Shown: positions 40,656-52,843, counted from the first letter of the stretch. The stretch: DNA of 64,000 nt from DATMRS01 sp035566015 (GCA_035566015.1 DATMRS010000018.1:16398-80397), one strand, 5' to 3'. Translations and numbers: made by a program. The notes: generated by a model from the sequence alone, not told the origin.

Positions 40656-40925
40656 TCAGGCGGCTTCGCTGGCCGCTTCCGCGAGGACGGCGAGGCCCTT
40701 TTCATTCACTTCGGCAAAACCGCCCTCGACGTGGATGCGCCGGGCAACGGTGCCGGGCGCCGAATAGACTGTCAGCTCGCCGGGGCGGATTACCGACATC
40801 AAAGGCGCATGGCCGGCGAGGACGCCGAAATCGCCCTCGGTGCCGGGGACGACCACCATATGCACGTCTTCCGAGCGGAGCAGCTTTTCCGGCGTGACGA
40901 GTTCGAAGTGGAGAAGGTCTGCCAT
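40656..40925 (-). CDS. atpC: F1 ATP synthase subunit epsilon, short form
   Basis: 89 residues: only the N-terminal beta-sandwich (LLHFELVTPEKLLRSEDVHM, then VVPGTEGDFGVLAGHAPLMS and LRPGxLTVY-like VIRPGELTVYSAPG). The two C-terminal helices that make E. coli epsilon (138 residues) an inhibitor are missing, and the frame closes naturally in AEAASEAA before the terminator. The central-stalk function with gamma should remain. Alphaproteobacteria have a separate inhibitory zeta subunit, which could replace the lost domain. Last gene of atpHAGDC. Confidence 0.93.
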   Translation of the reverse strand: MADLLHFELVTPEKLLRSEDVHMVVVPGTEGDFGVLAGHAPLMSVIRPGELTVYSAPGTVARRIHVEGGFAEVNEKGLAVLAEAASEAA

Positions 40926-40940
40926 ATCGTCTTTCTCTGG

Positions 40941-40962
40941 CCCCTCCCGCGAAGGGGAGGGG
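40941..40962. repeat. GC-rich palindrome between atpD and atpC
   Basis: CCCCTCCC and GGGAGGGG pair around GCGAAG. It resembles the palindromes at 54334-54355 and 63838-63859 (CCCCTCCCC / GGGGAGGGG), so it is probably a diverged member of the same dispersed family, here placed between two cistrons of a highly expressed operon. Confidence 0.6.
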
Positions 40963-40969
40963 GAGCGGG

Positions 40970-42421
<1,452 letters not shown>

Positions 42422-42447
42422 TGCTGAGTTCCCTTGCCTTCGGTTCC

Positions 42448-43329
42448 TTAGAGCGCTTCGGCGCCCGAGATGATTTCGACCAGCTCGGTCGTGATAGCCG
42501 CCTGACGTGTGCGGTTATACTGGATGGTGAGCCGGTTGATCATGTCGCCGGCGTTGCGCGTCGCATTGTCCATCGCGGTCATGCGGCTTCCCTGTTCGGA
42601 CGCCGCATTTTCCAGCATCGCGCGGAAAATCTGCACCGCGATATTGCGCGGCAGAAGATCGCCGAGGATCACTTCCTCATCCGGCTCATATTCCACCGCG
42701 GAGGCCGCGCCGGTGGCGGGCGCCTTGTCGGCGGACAGCGCGACGGGGATGATCTGCTGCGTGATCGGTTCCTGCACCAGCGCCGACTGGAAACGCGCGT
42801 AGAAGAGGTGGGCGACATCGAACTCGCCCGCCTCGAAACGCGCGATCAGGTCCTTCGCCACCTCATGCGCGTCGCTGAACGCGACATTCTTGATCTGGCT
42901 CTGGTCGACCTGATGGACGATCTTGCCCGGATAGAAACGCTGGATGACCGGACGGCCCTTGCGACCGACCAGGTAGAATTTCACCTGCTTGCCGGCAGCG
43001 ACCAGATCATCCGCCTTCCGCCGGGCGGCGCGCACAATGTTGGTGTTGAACGCACCCGCAAGACCGCGCTCCGACGTGCAGACGACGAGATAATGCAGCT
43101 CGTCCTTGCCCGTGCCGGTCAGCAGGCGCGGGCTTTCCGGGCCGACGGTGACGCGGGCGGCAAGGCGCGCCATCACGTCGCTCAGCCGCTCGGCATAGGG
43201 ACGCCCGGCCTCAGCTGCCGATTGCGCGCGCTTCAGCTTCGCCGCGGCGACCATTTTCATCGCCTTGGTGATCTTCTGGGTCGACTTCACCGAAGCGATG
43301 CGGACCTTGAGGCTCTTTAGGCTTGGCAT
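42448..43329 (-). CDS. atpG: F1 ATP synthase subunit gamma
   Basis: 293 residues, the rotating central stalk. The N-terminal coiled-coil helix SLKSLKVRIASVKSTQKITK and C-terminal helix AMDNATRNAGDMINRLTIQY with YNRTRQAAITTELVEIISGA are the invariant parts that fill the alpha3beta3 cavity. Normal length. It is preceded by a 54-bp gap with two hairpins after atpA. Confidence 0.97.
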   Translation of the reverse strand: MPSLKSLKVRIASVKSTQKITKAMKMVAAAKLKRAQSAAEAGRPYAERLSDVMARLAARVTVGPESPRLLTGTGKDELHYLVVCTSERGLAGAFNTNIVRAARRKADDLVAAGKQVKFYLVGRKGRPVIQRFYPGKIVHQVDQSQIKNVAFSDAHEVAKDLIARFEAGEFDVAHLFYARFQSALVQEPITQQIIPVALSADKAPATGAASAVEYEPDEEVILGDLLPRNIAVQIFRAMLENAASEQGSRMTAMDNATRNAGDMINRLTIQYNRTRQAAITTELVEIISGAEAL

Positions 43330-43371
43330 GACGGACCCTTCAGTCCGTCACCCCGGCTTGCGCCGGGATGA
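43330..43371. repeat. Two adjoining hairpins between atpA and atpG
   Basis: GACGGAC / GTCCGTC (43330-43349) is followed by TCA...TGA-flanked CCCGGC / GCCGGG around TTGC (43348-43371). The second has the shape of the dispersed GTCA-hairpin-TGAC element also seen at 58293-58377. No T-run follows. It may be a mobile palindromic repeat or an mRNA processing element. Confidence 0.6.
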
Positions 43372-43383
43372 CGTGATGGTGGA

Positions 43384-44913
<1,530 letters not shown>

Positions 44914-44915
44914 GT

Positions 44916-45470
44916 TCAGCCTTTCATCGCGTGCGCGAGGTTGTTCAATTTGGTGCGGATCGATCCGTCGATCTGGCGCGAGCCGACCTTGACGATCAGC
45001 CCACCGAGGATCGCGGGATCGACGGAAAGATCGACCGTCACGTCCCGGCCGAGCTGGGCCTTCAACCGGGCTTTCAGCGCGTCGACCTGCGCGGTGTCGA
45101 GCGGGTGGGCCGAGACGACCTCGGCCGTAGTTTCGCCGCGATGCGCAGCGGCGAGCTGCGTGAAGGCCGCGATCGTGGAGCGGAGCTGGGAAAGACGGCG
45201 ATTCTGCGCGAGCACGCCCAGGAAGCGAGTCGTCAGCGGATCGAGCTTCATCACCTCAGCCGTCGCTGCGATCGCCGAAGCTGCGGTGGTGCGGCTGATC
45301 ACCGGGCTGGATATCAGCCGGTCGAGATCCACCGACTCGGCAAGCGCCGCTTTCAGTGAGGCGAGGCTCGCCTCGACCGAATCGAGCTTCTTTTCATCGC
45401 GGGCCAGCTCGAACAGCGCCGTTGCATAGCGCCCGCCGAGGCTAGCCTGGATACCGCCGGAATTCTCCAC
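44916..45470 (-). CDS. atpH: F1 ATP synthase subunit delta
   Basis: 184 residues from a GTG at 45470, chosen because conserved sequence starts GGIQASLGGRYATALFELA; longer in-frame extensions (to 45659) are basic and unlike the family. The helical N-terminal domain is followed by RGETTAEVVSAHPLDTAQVD and DPAILGGLIVKVGSRQIDGS, the delta/OSCP signature. It joins F1 to the peripheral stalk. Promoter for the atp cluster should lie in 45471-45667, shared with divergent ada. Confidence 0.95.
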   Translation of the reverse strand: MENSGGIQASLGGRYATALFELARDEKKLDSVEASLASLKAALAESVDLDRLISSPVISRTTAASAIAATAEVMKLDPLTTRFLGVLAQNRRLSQLRSTIAAFTQLAAAHRGETTAEVVSAHPLDTAQVDALKARLKAQLGRDVTVDLSVDPAILGGLIVKVGSRQIDGSIRTKLNNLAHAMKG

Positions 45471-45667
45471 GCGTGCGTCATCCCCAGAAGAGTGTGGCCC
45501 CATGCGAAAAAGGGGGCGCCGAATGGGCGTCCCCGCACGGGTCGCGCGCCGGTTAGCAGGGCCAATCCCACTATGCAAGCAGGTGGCGGCCAGATCGCGG
45601 CGCGCGCGCCGTTTTGAAAGCAAGCGGCGGGGTGCGTCGTGCCGTTGGAGCGCCCACATGGGGAAGC

Positions 45668-46717
45668 ATGACAGAAAGTGATTCGTTCATCGATGCCGAT
45701 CTGGCCTGGGCGGCGGTGCTCCGGCGCGACCGATCTCAGGACGGGTGCTTCGTCACCGGCGTCCTGTCCACGGGCATCTACTGCCGCCCGTCCTGCGCCG
45801 CGCGGCATCCGGCGCGCACCAACGTGCGCTTCTTCGCGAACGGCGCGGCGGCGCGAGCGGCGGGGCTTCGCCCGTGTCTGCGCTGCCGGCCCGACGAGGT
45901 GGCGCGCGACGAGGCGGCGATTGCGCGGGCCATCGCCTTTCTGGAGGCGGCGCGCGAGCCGCCCCGGCTGGAGGCGGTCGCGGTGGCGGCGGGCTATGCG
46001 CCGCACCATTTCCACCGGTTGTTCCGCCGGGCGACGGGGGTGACGCCCGCCGCTTATGCCCGTGGCCTGCGGGCGCGGCGTGCGGAGGCGGCATTGAGAG
46101 CGGAGGCGAAGGTGACGGATGCACTGTATGAGGCGGGCTATTCGGGGCCGGGACGATTCTATGCCGAGGCGGGCGATCGGCTGGGCATGACGCCTTCGGC
46201 CTGGCGCGACGGCGGGCGGGGCGTGGTGATTCGCTGGGCGTCCGCGCCGACAAGTTTCGGGCCGATGCTGGTCGCGGCGACGGCGCGGGGGATTTGCCGG
46301 TTGTCATTTGGGGAGGGTCAGGAGGGTCTCAGGGCCCATTTTCCCGAGGCGACGATCGAGCGTGACGCTGGTGGGCTGGGAGGGCTGCTCGCAAAGGCGG
46401 TCGCCGCGGTCGAGGCGCCGGAGCGTCCGCATGCGCTGCCGCTCGATGTGAAGGGCACCGCGTTTCAGGAGGCCGTCTGGCGCGAGCTGGCGCGTATTCC
46501 GCCAGGTGAAACGCTGAGCTATGCCGCGCTGGCGGTGCGCGCGGGGAAGCCGGGCGCGGCGCGCGCGGCAGGCTCGGCCTGCGGCGCCAACCCGGTCGCG
46601 ATCCTGATCCCCTGCCACCGGGCGAAACGCGGCGACGGCAGCCTCGGCGGCTATGCCTATGGCTTGCCGATCAAGGAGAAGCTGCTGGCGCGCGAGGCGG
46701 GTCAGAGGAAGGAATAA
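45668..46717 (+). CDS. ada: Bifunctional Ada: adaptive-response regulator / O6-methylguanine-DNA methyltransferase
   Basis: 349 residues with all Ada parts. The N-terminal zinc/phosphotriester domain shows Cys39 and Cys43 (GIYCRPSCAARHPARTNVRF) and Cys70/Cys73 (PCLRCRP). The AraC-type helix-turn-helix region includes AVAVAAGYAPHHFHRLFRRA. The methyltransferase active site is IPCHRAKRGDGSLGGYAYG with Cys316. Methylation of Cys39 by phosphotriester damage would turn it into an activator, as known for E. coli Ada. No alkB or alkA lies beside it. Its 3' end overlaps the end of priA by 16 bp, tail to tail. Confidence 0.95.
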   Translation: MTESDSFIDADLAWAAVLRRDRSQDGCFVTGVLSTGIYCRPSCAARHPARTNVRFFANGAAARAAGLRPCLRCRPDEVARDEAAIARAIAFLEAAREPPRLEAVAVAAGYAPHHFHRLFRRATGVTPAAYARGLRARRAEAALRAEAKVTDALYEAGYSGPGRFYAEAGDRLGMTPSAWRDGGRGVVIRWASAPTSFGPMLVAATARGICRLSFGEGQEGLRAHFPEATIERDAGGLGGLLAKAVAAVEAPERPHALPLDVKGTAFQEAVWRELARIPPGETLSYAALAVRAGKPGAARAAGSACGANPVAILIPCHRAKRGDGSLGGYAYGLPIKEKLLAREAGQRKE

Positions 46718-48873
46718 GGGTCCACATCCACCGCGACGCGCACGCTCCTCGGCCAGTCGAGCGCGCCCAGCCAGTCGCGGATCACGTCCTGCACGGCAAG
46801 CTGGCGGCGCGCATGGACCAGCAGGCGCTGGCGGTGGCGGCCGCGCAGCATCGCCAGCGGCGCGGGAGCGGGGCCGAACACCTGCATCCCCTCGATCCGG
46901 GGCGCGGTCCGCCCGATCAGCCGCGCGGTTTCGACCGCCTCGTCGAGCGTTTCGGACGAGATGACGATCGCGGCATAGCGGCCGAAGGGCGGCGCGTTGG
47001 CGGCGCGGCGCGCTTCCGTTTCGGCGGCGTAGAAGCTTTCGGCGTCGCCCGAGACGAGCGCCCGGATCACCGGCGCGGCCGGTTCGCGCGTCTGGACGAG
47101 GACGCGCCCCGGCTTCTCGCCCCGCCCGGCGCGCCCAGCGACCTGCGCGATCTGCTGGAAACTGCGCTCGGCCGCGCGCAGGTCGCCGCCGGAGAGGCCG
47201 AGGTCGGCATCCACCACGCCGACCAAGGTGAGGTTCGGGAAATGATAGCCCTTGGTGACGAGCTGGGTGCCGATCACGATGTCGATCTCGCCCGCTTCCA
47301 TCCGGTTGACGAACTCGGCCGCCTTGGCCGGCGACCAGAGCGTGTCGGAGGTGACGATCGCGGTGCGCGCCTCGGGAAAGAGCGCCGCCACCTCGTCGGC
47401 GATCCGCTCGACACCGGGGCCGCAGGCGACGAGCGCGTCCTCCTCCCCACATTCGGGGCAGGCGCGGGGCGGCGGCATGACATGGCCGCAATGATGACAG
47501 GCGAGGCGCGCCATCAGCCGATGCTCGACCATCCAGGCGGTGCAGTTCGGGCATTGGAAACGATGCCCGCAATGCCGGCAGAGCGTCAGCGGCGCATAGC
47601 CGCGCCGGTTGAGGAAGAGCAGGCTCTGCTCGCCGCGCTCGATCGTCTCGCCGATCGCCGCGACCAGCGGGGGAGCGAGCCAGCGCCCGCGCGGCGGCGG
47701 CTCCCGGAGGAGGTTGATCGCGGCGATATCGGGCAAAGTCGCCGCGCCGTAGCGGCCGGGCAGATCGAGCGCGGCATAATGGCCGAGCGCCACCTGATGC
47801 CGCGTCTCGATCGCGGGCGTCGCCGAGGCGAGGATGACGGGGCAGCCCTCGAACCGCCCGCGCATCACGGCCACGTCGCGGGCGTGGTAGGAGACGCCTT
47901 CTTCCTGCTTGAAGCTCGTCTCATGCGCCTCGTCGACGACGATCAGGCCGAGCGCGCGATAGGGCAGGAAGAGCGCCGATCGCGCGCCCACCACCACCTT
48001 CGCCTCGCCGCTGGCGATCGCGCGCCAGGCGCGCCGCCGCTGCGACTGGCGCAGGTCCGAATGCCAGGCGACCGGCGCATGGCCGAAACGCGCGGCGAAG
48101 CGCTTCAGAAAGGGTTCGGTGAGCGCGATCTCGGGCAGCAGGACGAGTATTTGCCGGCTCTGCCGGATCGCCTCGGCCACCGCCTCGAAATAGACCTCGG
48201 TCTTGCCCGATCCGGTGACGCCGTCGAGGAGGAAGGGCGCTTGCGCCTGCGCCCGCACCGCCGCGACGAGCGTGGCGGCGGCTTCGGCCTGTTGGGGCGA
48301 AAGCTCAGGCGGCGCATGATCGGGATCGGGCGGCGGGAAGGGATCGTCCACCGCGACCTCGACCGGCTCGATCGCGCCGGCCTTCACGAGCCCCCGGATC
48401 ACGCCGTCGGACACGTCGGCGATCAGCGCCAGCTCGCGCACCAGCCCCTGCCGCTCGCCGATCCGTTCGAGCGCCTGCGCGCGTTGCGGCGTCAGCCGAT
48501 CGGGCACATGGCCGGTCGCCCGATATTCCACGATCGTCCGTCCGCCGTCGAGCGCCGAGGCCGAGGCGAGCGCCATCCGCAGCACGGCGGCGGGCGGCGC
48601 CAGATAATAGTTGGCGGTCCATTCGATCAGCCGGCGCAGCGGCGCGCCCACCGGCGGCAGATCATAGACGCCCGCCAGCGGCCGCAGGCGATTGTCGCCT
48701 ACTTCCGCATCGGAAGGCATATGTTCCGGCTCCCACACCACGCCCGCGATCTGGCGGGGGCCGAGCGGGGCAAGGACGATGCTGCCGGGCTCCACCGGAT
48801 GCTCGGCATCGACGCGATAGTCGAGCGGACCGAGGGCGGCATTGAGCAGAAGGACGCGCGCGCGCTTGTTCAT
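46702..48873 (-). CDS. priA: Primosomal protein N' (replication restart helicase)
   Basis: 723 residues. An N-terminal 3'-DNA-binding domain, then helicase motif I LLDGVTGSGKTEVYFEAV, motif II VVDEAHETSFKQEEG (DEAH), and zinc-binding cysteine clusters in CRHCGHRFQCPNCTAWMVEH and CHHCGHVMPPPRACPECGEE. Motifs V and VI fit GTQLVTKGYHFPNLTLVGVV and QIAQVAGRAGRGEKPGRVL. It reloads the replisome at stalled forks. No dnaT or priB is nearby, as expected outside enterobacteria. Confidence 0.97.
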   Translation of the reverse strand: MNKRARVLLLNAALGPLDYRVDAEHPVEPGSIVLAPLGPRQIAGVVWEPEHMPSDAEVGDNRLRPLAGVYDLPPVGAPLRRLIEWTANYYLAPPAAVLRMALASASALDGGRTIVEYRATGHVPDRLTPQRAQALERIGERQGLVRELALIADVSDGVIRGLVKAGAIEPVEVAVDDPFPPPDPDHAPPELSPQQAEAAATLVAAVRAQAQAPFLLDGVTGSGKTEVYFEAVAEAIRQSRQILVLLPEIALTEPFLKRFAARFGHAPVAWHSDLRQSQRRRAWRAIASGEAKVVVGARSALFLPYRALGLIVVDEAHETSFKQEEGVSYHARDVAVMRGRFEGCPVILASATPAIETRHQVALGHYAALDLPGRYGAATLPDIAAINLLREPPPRGRWLAPPLVAAIGETIERGEQSLLFLNRRGYAPLTLCRHCGHRFQCPNCTAWMVEHRLMARLACHHCGHVMPPPRACPECGEEDALVACGPGVERIADEVAALFPEARTAIVTSDTLWSPAKAAEFVNRMEAGEIDIVIGTQLVTKGYHFPNLTLVGVVDADLGLSGGDLRAAERSFQQIAQVAGRAGRGEKPGRVLVQTREPAAPVIRALVSGDAESFYAAETEARRAANAPPFGRYAAIVISSETLDEAVETARLIGRTAPRIEGMQVFGPAPAPLAMLRGRHRQRLLVHARRQLAVQDVIRDWLGALDWPRSVRVAVDVDPYSFL

Positions 48874-48906
48874 CGATCCTGTCGTTCGAGGGGGATGGAG
48901 AGCCCC

Positions 48907-50826
48907 TTATTTCAGGGGAGCGAGCAGCTTGTCCAATGCCGCCGGGCCGCTGCCCGTCCGTTCGAGGCGCGGATAGCGCAGCCCGCCGCTATAGGGAATC
49001 CCGACCGTGCGATAGCCGTCGCCTTCCTTCACCAGCAGCGTCACCGGCTTGCCCGATGTCGCCGCCTCGCCGATCTGTTTCTTGAGCGCCTCGGCATCGA
49101 AGCTCTTGCCGCCCAGCGCCACCAGCTTCGCGCCCGTCGTCAACCCGGCCTTGAAGGCGGGGCTGTCCCAGATGACCTGGCTCAGCGTGTCGTTCCTGTC
49201 GATCGTGATGCCCAGCGAATAGCTGAGATCGGTGATCTTGCGCGCCTTCTCGTTCGCGGTCCAGAAGGCGGTCGGCTGCGCGGTGTAGACCAGCTTGTAG
49301 CCGCCCTTCTCCAGCCAGCCGAGCGGCGCGTGCGGCCGCACGTCATCGACGCGCGCGTGGAGGAAGCCGGCCCAGTCATAGGGCGCGACGCTGTTGAGCG
49401 CCGCCACCACATCATCGAAGGTGTAGGTCTTGATCCCCCAGTCGCGGTCCCGCCCGCCGAAGAAGAGCTTCGCGAAATCGTCGAGCGAGCGCTTGCCGCC
49501 CGTCAGCGCGCGTATCTGCATGTCGGCGTCGAGCCACAGCAGCAGCCCCTCATTGTAATAATCCTCCGAACGCTGCCAGCTCGTCCACGGCTCGGGGCGA
49601 CGGGCGGCCATGATCGGATCGTAGGTGGTGTCCACCAGCGGGCGCCACTGGCGGCCCGGCCGACTCTCATAGAGCGCGGCGATGATCGCATAGGCGGCCA
49701 GCGTATCCTCACGCGAGACGATGCCCGAGCGCGCCTGAAGCACATAGCCCCAATATTGCGTCTGCCCTTCATAGACCCAGAGCAGATTATTCTGCATCGG
49801 CACCGAATAATCGGGCGTCCACAGACCGGCGGGGCGGCGATATTTGCCGTTCCAGCTATGCGTATATTCGTGCGGCAACAGATTGTGCCGCGCGACATTC
49901 GCCTTCCAGTCGGTGAAATAGCCGGGCGGCGTGCCATTCTCGCTCGATCGGTGATGCTCCAGCCCGATGCCGCCCAATTTGTCGCTGATCGCCAGCAGCA
50001 TGTCGTAATGATCGTAATGCTGCGTGCCGAACAGGCGCGTGGCCTGCACCACCAGTTGACGATGCGCGTCGATCTGCGCGGGCGTGGCGGCCAGCTCATC
50101 CGGCGTGTCGGCGACGATCGTCAGCCGCACGTCGGGGCTGAGCTGTTCCTGCCGCATGTAGCGGCCGGCGAACATCGGCGAATCGACCAATGTCTCGAAA
50201 TCGACGGCCTTGAAGCGGACCATGCCGGTCGCCCCCGTATCCACCGGCTCCAGCGCGGTGCCGTAGCGCCAGCCGGCGGGCAGGATCGCGGTTGCCTCCA
50301 CCGGGATGCGGCGCGTGAAATAGCCCGCCGGATAGAGCGCCACCAGATTCCACTGGAGGTTCAGCATGTCAGGGGTCATCACCACGCGGCCCTGATCGGG
50401 CTCGGTGGGTGAGAGATAGTCGAACGTGGCGGTGAGCACCTTCGCGCCCTCGGGAATGTCGAGATGGAGGGCATAGACGTTCACCGGATCGCGCCGCCAG
50501 GCGATCGTCCTGCCGTTCGCGGTGAAGCGGATGCCCGCGACATCGTCGATCGGCCCGCGCGGCGAATGGTGGCCGGGCAGCCATTCGGGATAGAGCAAAG
50601 TGAGCTTGCCCGGCGCGACGGGGATATCCTCTTGCACGCGGAAGATGCGCCGCTGCGTGTCGGTGGCGTCGACGCGCAATCGGATCGTGCCCGGATAGGC
50701 GATGTCGCGCGCCTCAGGCACGTCATGCGGCACCGCGATCGGCTGCGGCATGCTGTTGGGCACGGCGGCGGGCAGCGGGGCCGCGATGAGGAGGAGGGGC
50801 AGGGTGGCGCGCAGGCTGAGGGGCAT
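48907..50826 (-). CDS. M61-family metallopeptidase (glycyl aminopeptidase-like), exported
   Basis: About 639 residues from ATG 50826, with a signal peptide (MPLSLRATLPLLLIAAPLPA, cleavage near AAV). The zinc motif HEYTHSWNGKYRRPAGL with the downstream glutamate in VYEGQTQYWGY defines the M61 (gluzincin) catalytic domain. A C-terminal PDZ-like domain follows (DSPAFKAGLTTGAKLVALGG). Family members remove N-terminal Gly or Ala from peptides in the periplasm. It is 33 bp downstream of priA's start on the same strand; a link to priA is not implied. Divergent from the aldolase gene at 50962. Confidence 0.9.
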   Translation of the reverse strand: MPLSLRATLPLLLIAAPLPAAVPNSMPQPIAVPHDVPEARDIAYPGTIRLRVDATDTQRRIFRVQEDIPVAPGKLTLLYPEWLPGHHSPRGPIDDVAGIRFTANGRTIAWRRDPVNVYALHLDIPEGAKVLTATFDYLSPTEPDQGRVVMTPDMLNLQWNLVALYPAGYFTRRIPVEATAILPAGWRYGTALEPVDTGATGMVRFKAVDFETLVDSPMFAGRYMRQEQLSPDVRLTIVADTPDELAATPAQIDAHRQLVVQATRLFGTQHYDHYDMLLAISDKLGGIGLEHHRSSENGTPPGYFTDWKANVARHNLLPHEYTHSWNGKYRRPAGLWTPDYSVPMQNNLLWVYEGQTQYWGYVLQARSGIVSREDTLAAYAIIAALYESRPGRQWRPLVDTTYDPIMAARRPEPWTSWQRSEDYYNEGLLLWLDADMQIRALTGGKRSLDDFAKLFFGGRDRDWGIKTYTFDDVVAALNSVAPYDWAGFLHARVDDVRPHAPLGWLEKGGYKLVYTAQPTAFWTANEKARKITDLSYSLGITIDRNDTLSQVIWDSPAFKAGLTTGAKLVALGGKSFDAEALKKQIGEAATSGKPVTLLVKEGDGYRTVGIPYSGGLRYPRLERTGSGPAALDKLLAPLK

Positions 50827-50961
50827 TCGATGCTCCGGTGACGACAGGACGTGCCGGTGATGGGATGCGCCGCCGGGCGCGTCAACCGCGTGCGCCCACC
50901 GGAACGAACGGCTATAGCAGCCGCGAATCCTCAACAGACGGCCAGCCGGGAGCAGCCTTAC

Positions 50962-51615
50962 ATGAAGTTCTTCGTCGATACCGCCGACACCAAGGAGATC
51001 GCCGACCTCGCCTCGACGGGTCTGCTCGACGGCGTCACCACCAATCCCTCGCTGATCCAGAAATCGGGGCGCAAGTTCCTTGAGGTGGTCGAGGAGATTT
51101 GCGGGCTGGTCGACGGCCCCGTCTCGGCCGAGGTCGTCGCCCTCGACCATGAGACGATGATGAAGGAAGCCGCCGTGCTGCGGAAGATCGCCGACAATGT
51201 CGCGATCAAGGTGCCGCTCACCGTCGATGGCCTCAAGACCTGCAAGAAGCTGTCGGACGACGGCGTGATGGTGAACGTCACGCTCTGCTTCTCGGCCAAT
51301 CAGGCGCTGCTCGCGGCGAAGGCGGGGGCGGCGTTCATCTCGCCCTTCGTCGGCCGGCATGACGATGTCGGGTTCGACGGGATGCAGCTCATCTCAGATA
51401 TCAGGATCATCTACGACAATTATGATTTCGATACCGAAATCCTCGTCGCCAGCATTCGCCATCCGATCCACGTCCTCGAATCGGCCAAGATCGGCGCCGA
51501 CGTGATGACCGCGCCGCCCGCCGTCATCCGCCAGCTCTTCAAGCATCCGCTGACCGACAAGGGCATCGAGGGCTTCCTCGCCGACTGGGGCAAGACCGGC
51601 CAGACGATCGGGTGA
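50962..51615 (+). CDS. Transaldolase-like protein (fructose-6-phosphate aldolase family)
   Basis: 217 residues, the short class-I aldolase/transaldolase form. MKFFVDTADTKEIADLAS opens the barrel. DGVTTNPSLIQKSG follows, and the Schiff-base lysine is in NVAIKVPLT, with VNVTLCFSANQALLAAKAGA and SPFVGRHDDVG. Such proteins act as transaldolase or as fructose-6-phosphate aldolase, and sequence alone does not separate the two. It could supply the pentose-phosphate transaldolase step. ATG 50962 has GGGAGC upstream. lldD follows 39 bp later. Confidence 0.9.
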   Translation: MKFFVDTADTKEIADLASTGLLDGVTTNPSLIQKSGRKFLEVVEEICGLVDGPVSAEVVALDHETMMKEAAVLRKIADNVAIKVPLTVDGLKTCKKLSDDGVMVNVTLCFSANQALLAAKAGAAFISPFVGRHDDVGFDGMQLISDIRIIYDNYDFDTEILVASIRHPIHVLESAKIGADVMTAPPAVIRQLFKHPLTDKGIEGFLADWGKTGQTIG

Positions 51616-51654
51616 CGCCGGACTTATTGGGTGGACTTGCGAGGGGGATCGGAC

Positions 51655-52797
51655 GTGAAGGCAGCCTCGGCCGAAGACTATCGATCCCTCGCGCGGCGGC
51701 GACTGCCCAAATTCCTGTTCGAATATATCGACGGCGGGGCGGGCGCCGAAACGACGATGCGCCGCAACATCGCCGATCTCCAGTCGGTGATGCTGCGGCA
51801 GCGCGTGCTGCGCGACGTATCGAAGGTCAGCCTCGAAGCCGAACTGTTCGGCCGCCGGCAGGCGATGCCGATCGCCCTGGGGCCGATCGGTCTTGGCGGC
51901 CTCGCCGCGCGCCGGGGCGAGGCGCAGGCGGCGCGCGCGGCCGAGCGGGCGGGCATTCCCTTCTGCCTGTCCACCGTCTCGCTCTGTCCACTGGGCGAGG
52001 TGGTGCGCGCGGTTCGCGACCCGTTCTGGTTCCAGCTCTATGTCATGCGCGACCGGGGTTTTCTGCGCGAGATGCTGGCGCGGGCGCGCGAGGCGGGGTG
52101 CGCGGCGCTCGTCTTCACCGTCGACATGCCGGTGCCGGGGACGCGCTATCGCGACTTGCGATCGGGGCTGGCCGATGCGGCGGGGCTCGCGGGGCGCCTG
52201 CGCCGGCTGTTCCAGGCGGTCACGCGGCCGGCCTGGGCCTATGATGTGGGGCTGCACGGCCGGCCGCACGCGCTGGGCAATGTCGCGACGCTGGTCGGCA
52301 GGGACGGGGGGCTCGCCGACTATTCGCGCTGGATGCGCGACAATTTCGATCCCTCGGTCACATGGCGCGAGATCGAGGCGGTGCGCGCCGAATGGGGCGG
52401 TACTTTCATCATCAAGGGTATCCTTGATCCCGAGGATGCCGTGCGCGCGGCGGCGGCAGGCGCGGACGGCGTGATCGTCTCGAACCATGGCGGCCGCCAG
52501 CTCGACGGCGCGCCATCCTCCTGCCACGCCCTTCCGCGCGTCCGCGCGGCGGTGGGCTATCGGCTGACCGTGCTCGCGGACGGGGGCATCCGCTCCGGCC
52601 TCGATGTCGTGCGGATGCTGGCGCTGGGGGCGGACGGCGTCCTGCTGGGCCGCGCCTGGGCCTATGCGCTGGGTGGCGGCGGCGGGGCGGGGGTCACGCA
52701 TCTGCTCGATCTGTTCGCGGCGGAGATGCGGGTGGCGATGTCGCTGACCGGGGTCACGTCGGTCGGCGAGATCGACGATAGCCTGCTCGTCCGGTGA
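51655..52797 (+). CDS. lldD: FMN-dependent alpha-hydroxy-acid dehydrogenase (L-lactate dehydrogenase type)
   Basis: About 380 residues from GTG 51655, preceded by GAGGGGG. FMN barrel of the glycolate oxidase / LldD family: FEYIDGGAGAETTMRRN, MPIALGPIGLGGLA, FQLYVMRDRGFLREML, and the catalytic histidine motif VSNHGGRQLDGAPSS, then LADGGIRSGLDVVRMLALGA and GADGVLLGRAWAYAL. Oxidises an alpha-hydroxy acid, most likely L-lactate, passing electrons to the quinone pool; mandelate or other hydroxy acids are not excluded. It shares direction with the aldolase gene. Confidence 0.88.
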   Translation: MKAASAEDYRSLARRRLPKFLFEYIDGGAGAETTMRRNIADLQSVMLRQRVLRDVSKVSLEAELFGRRQAMPIALGPIGLGGLAARRGEAQAARAAERAGIPFCLSTVSLCPLGEVVRAVRDPFWFQLYVMRDRGFLREMLARAREAGCAALVFTVDMPVPGTRYRDLRSGLADAAGLAGRLRRLFQAVTRPAWAYDVGLHGRPHALGNVATLVGRDGGLADYSRWMRDNFDPSVTWREIEAVRAEWGGTFIIKGILDPEDAVRAAAAGADGVIVSNHGGRQLDGAPSSCHALPRVRAAVGYRLTVLADGGIRSGLDVVRMLALGADGVLLGRAWAYALGGGGGAGVTHLLDLFAAEMRVAMSLTGVTSVGEIDDSLLVR

Positions 52798-52843
52798 CGA
52801 TGCCGCCATTTCTTTTTAACCAACATGCGCCTAGCATCGGCCC

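Noticed and set aside
46813..50412. A 1199-codon open frame on the plus strand
   Set aside because: It is antisense to priA and the M61 peptidase, whose motifs are complete. Long antisense frames are expected at this GC3 bias, and its product is Arg/Asp/Gly-rich with no domain.
48907..51360. An 817-residue reading of the M61 peptidase
   Set aside because: The extra N-terminus is antisense to the aldolase and precedes a clear signal peptide at 50826.
51394..52809. A 471-codon minus-strand open frame
   Set aside because: Antisense to the aldolase end and lldD, which have strong family motifs.
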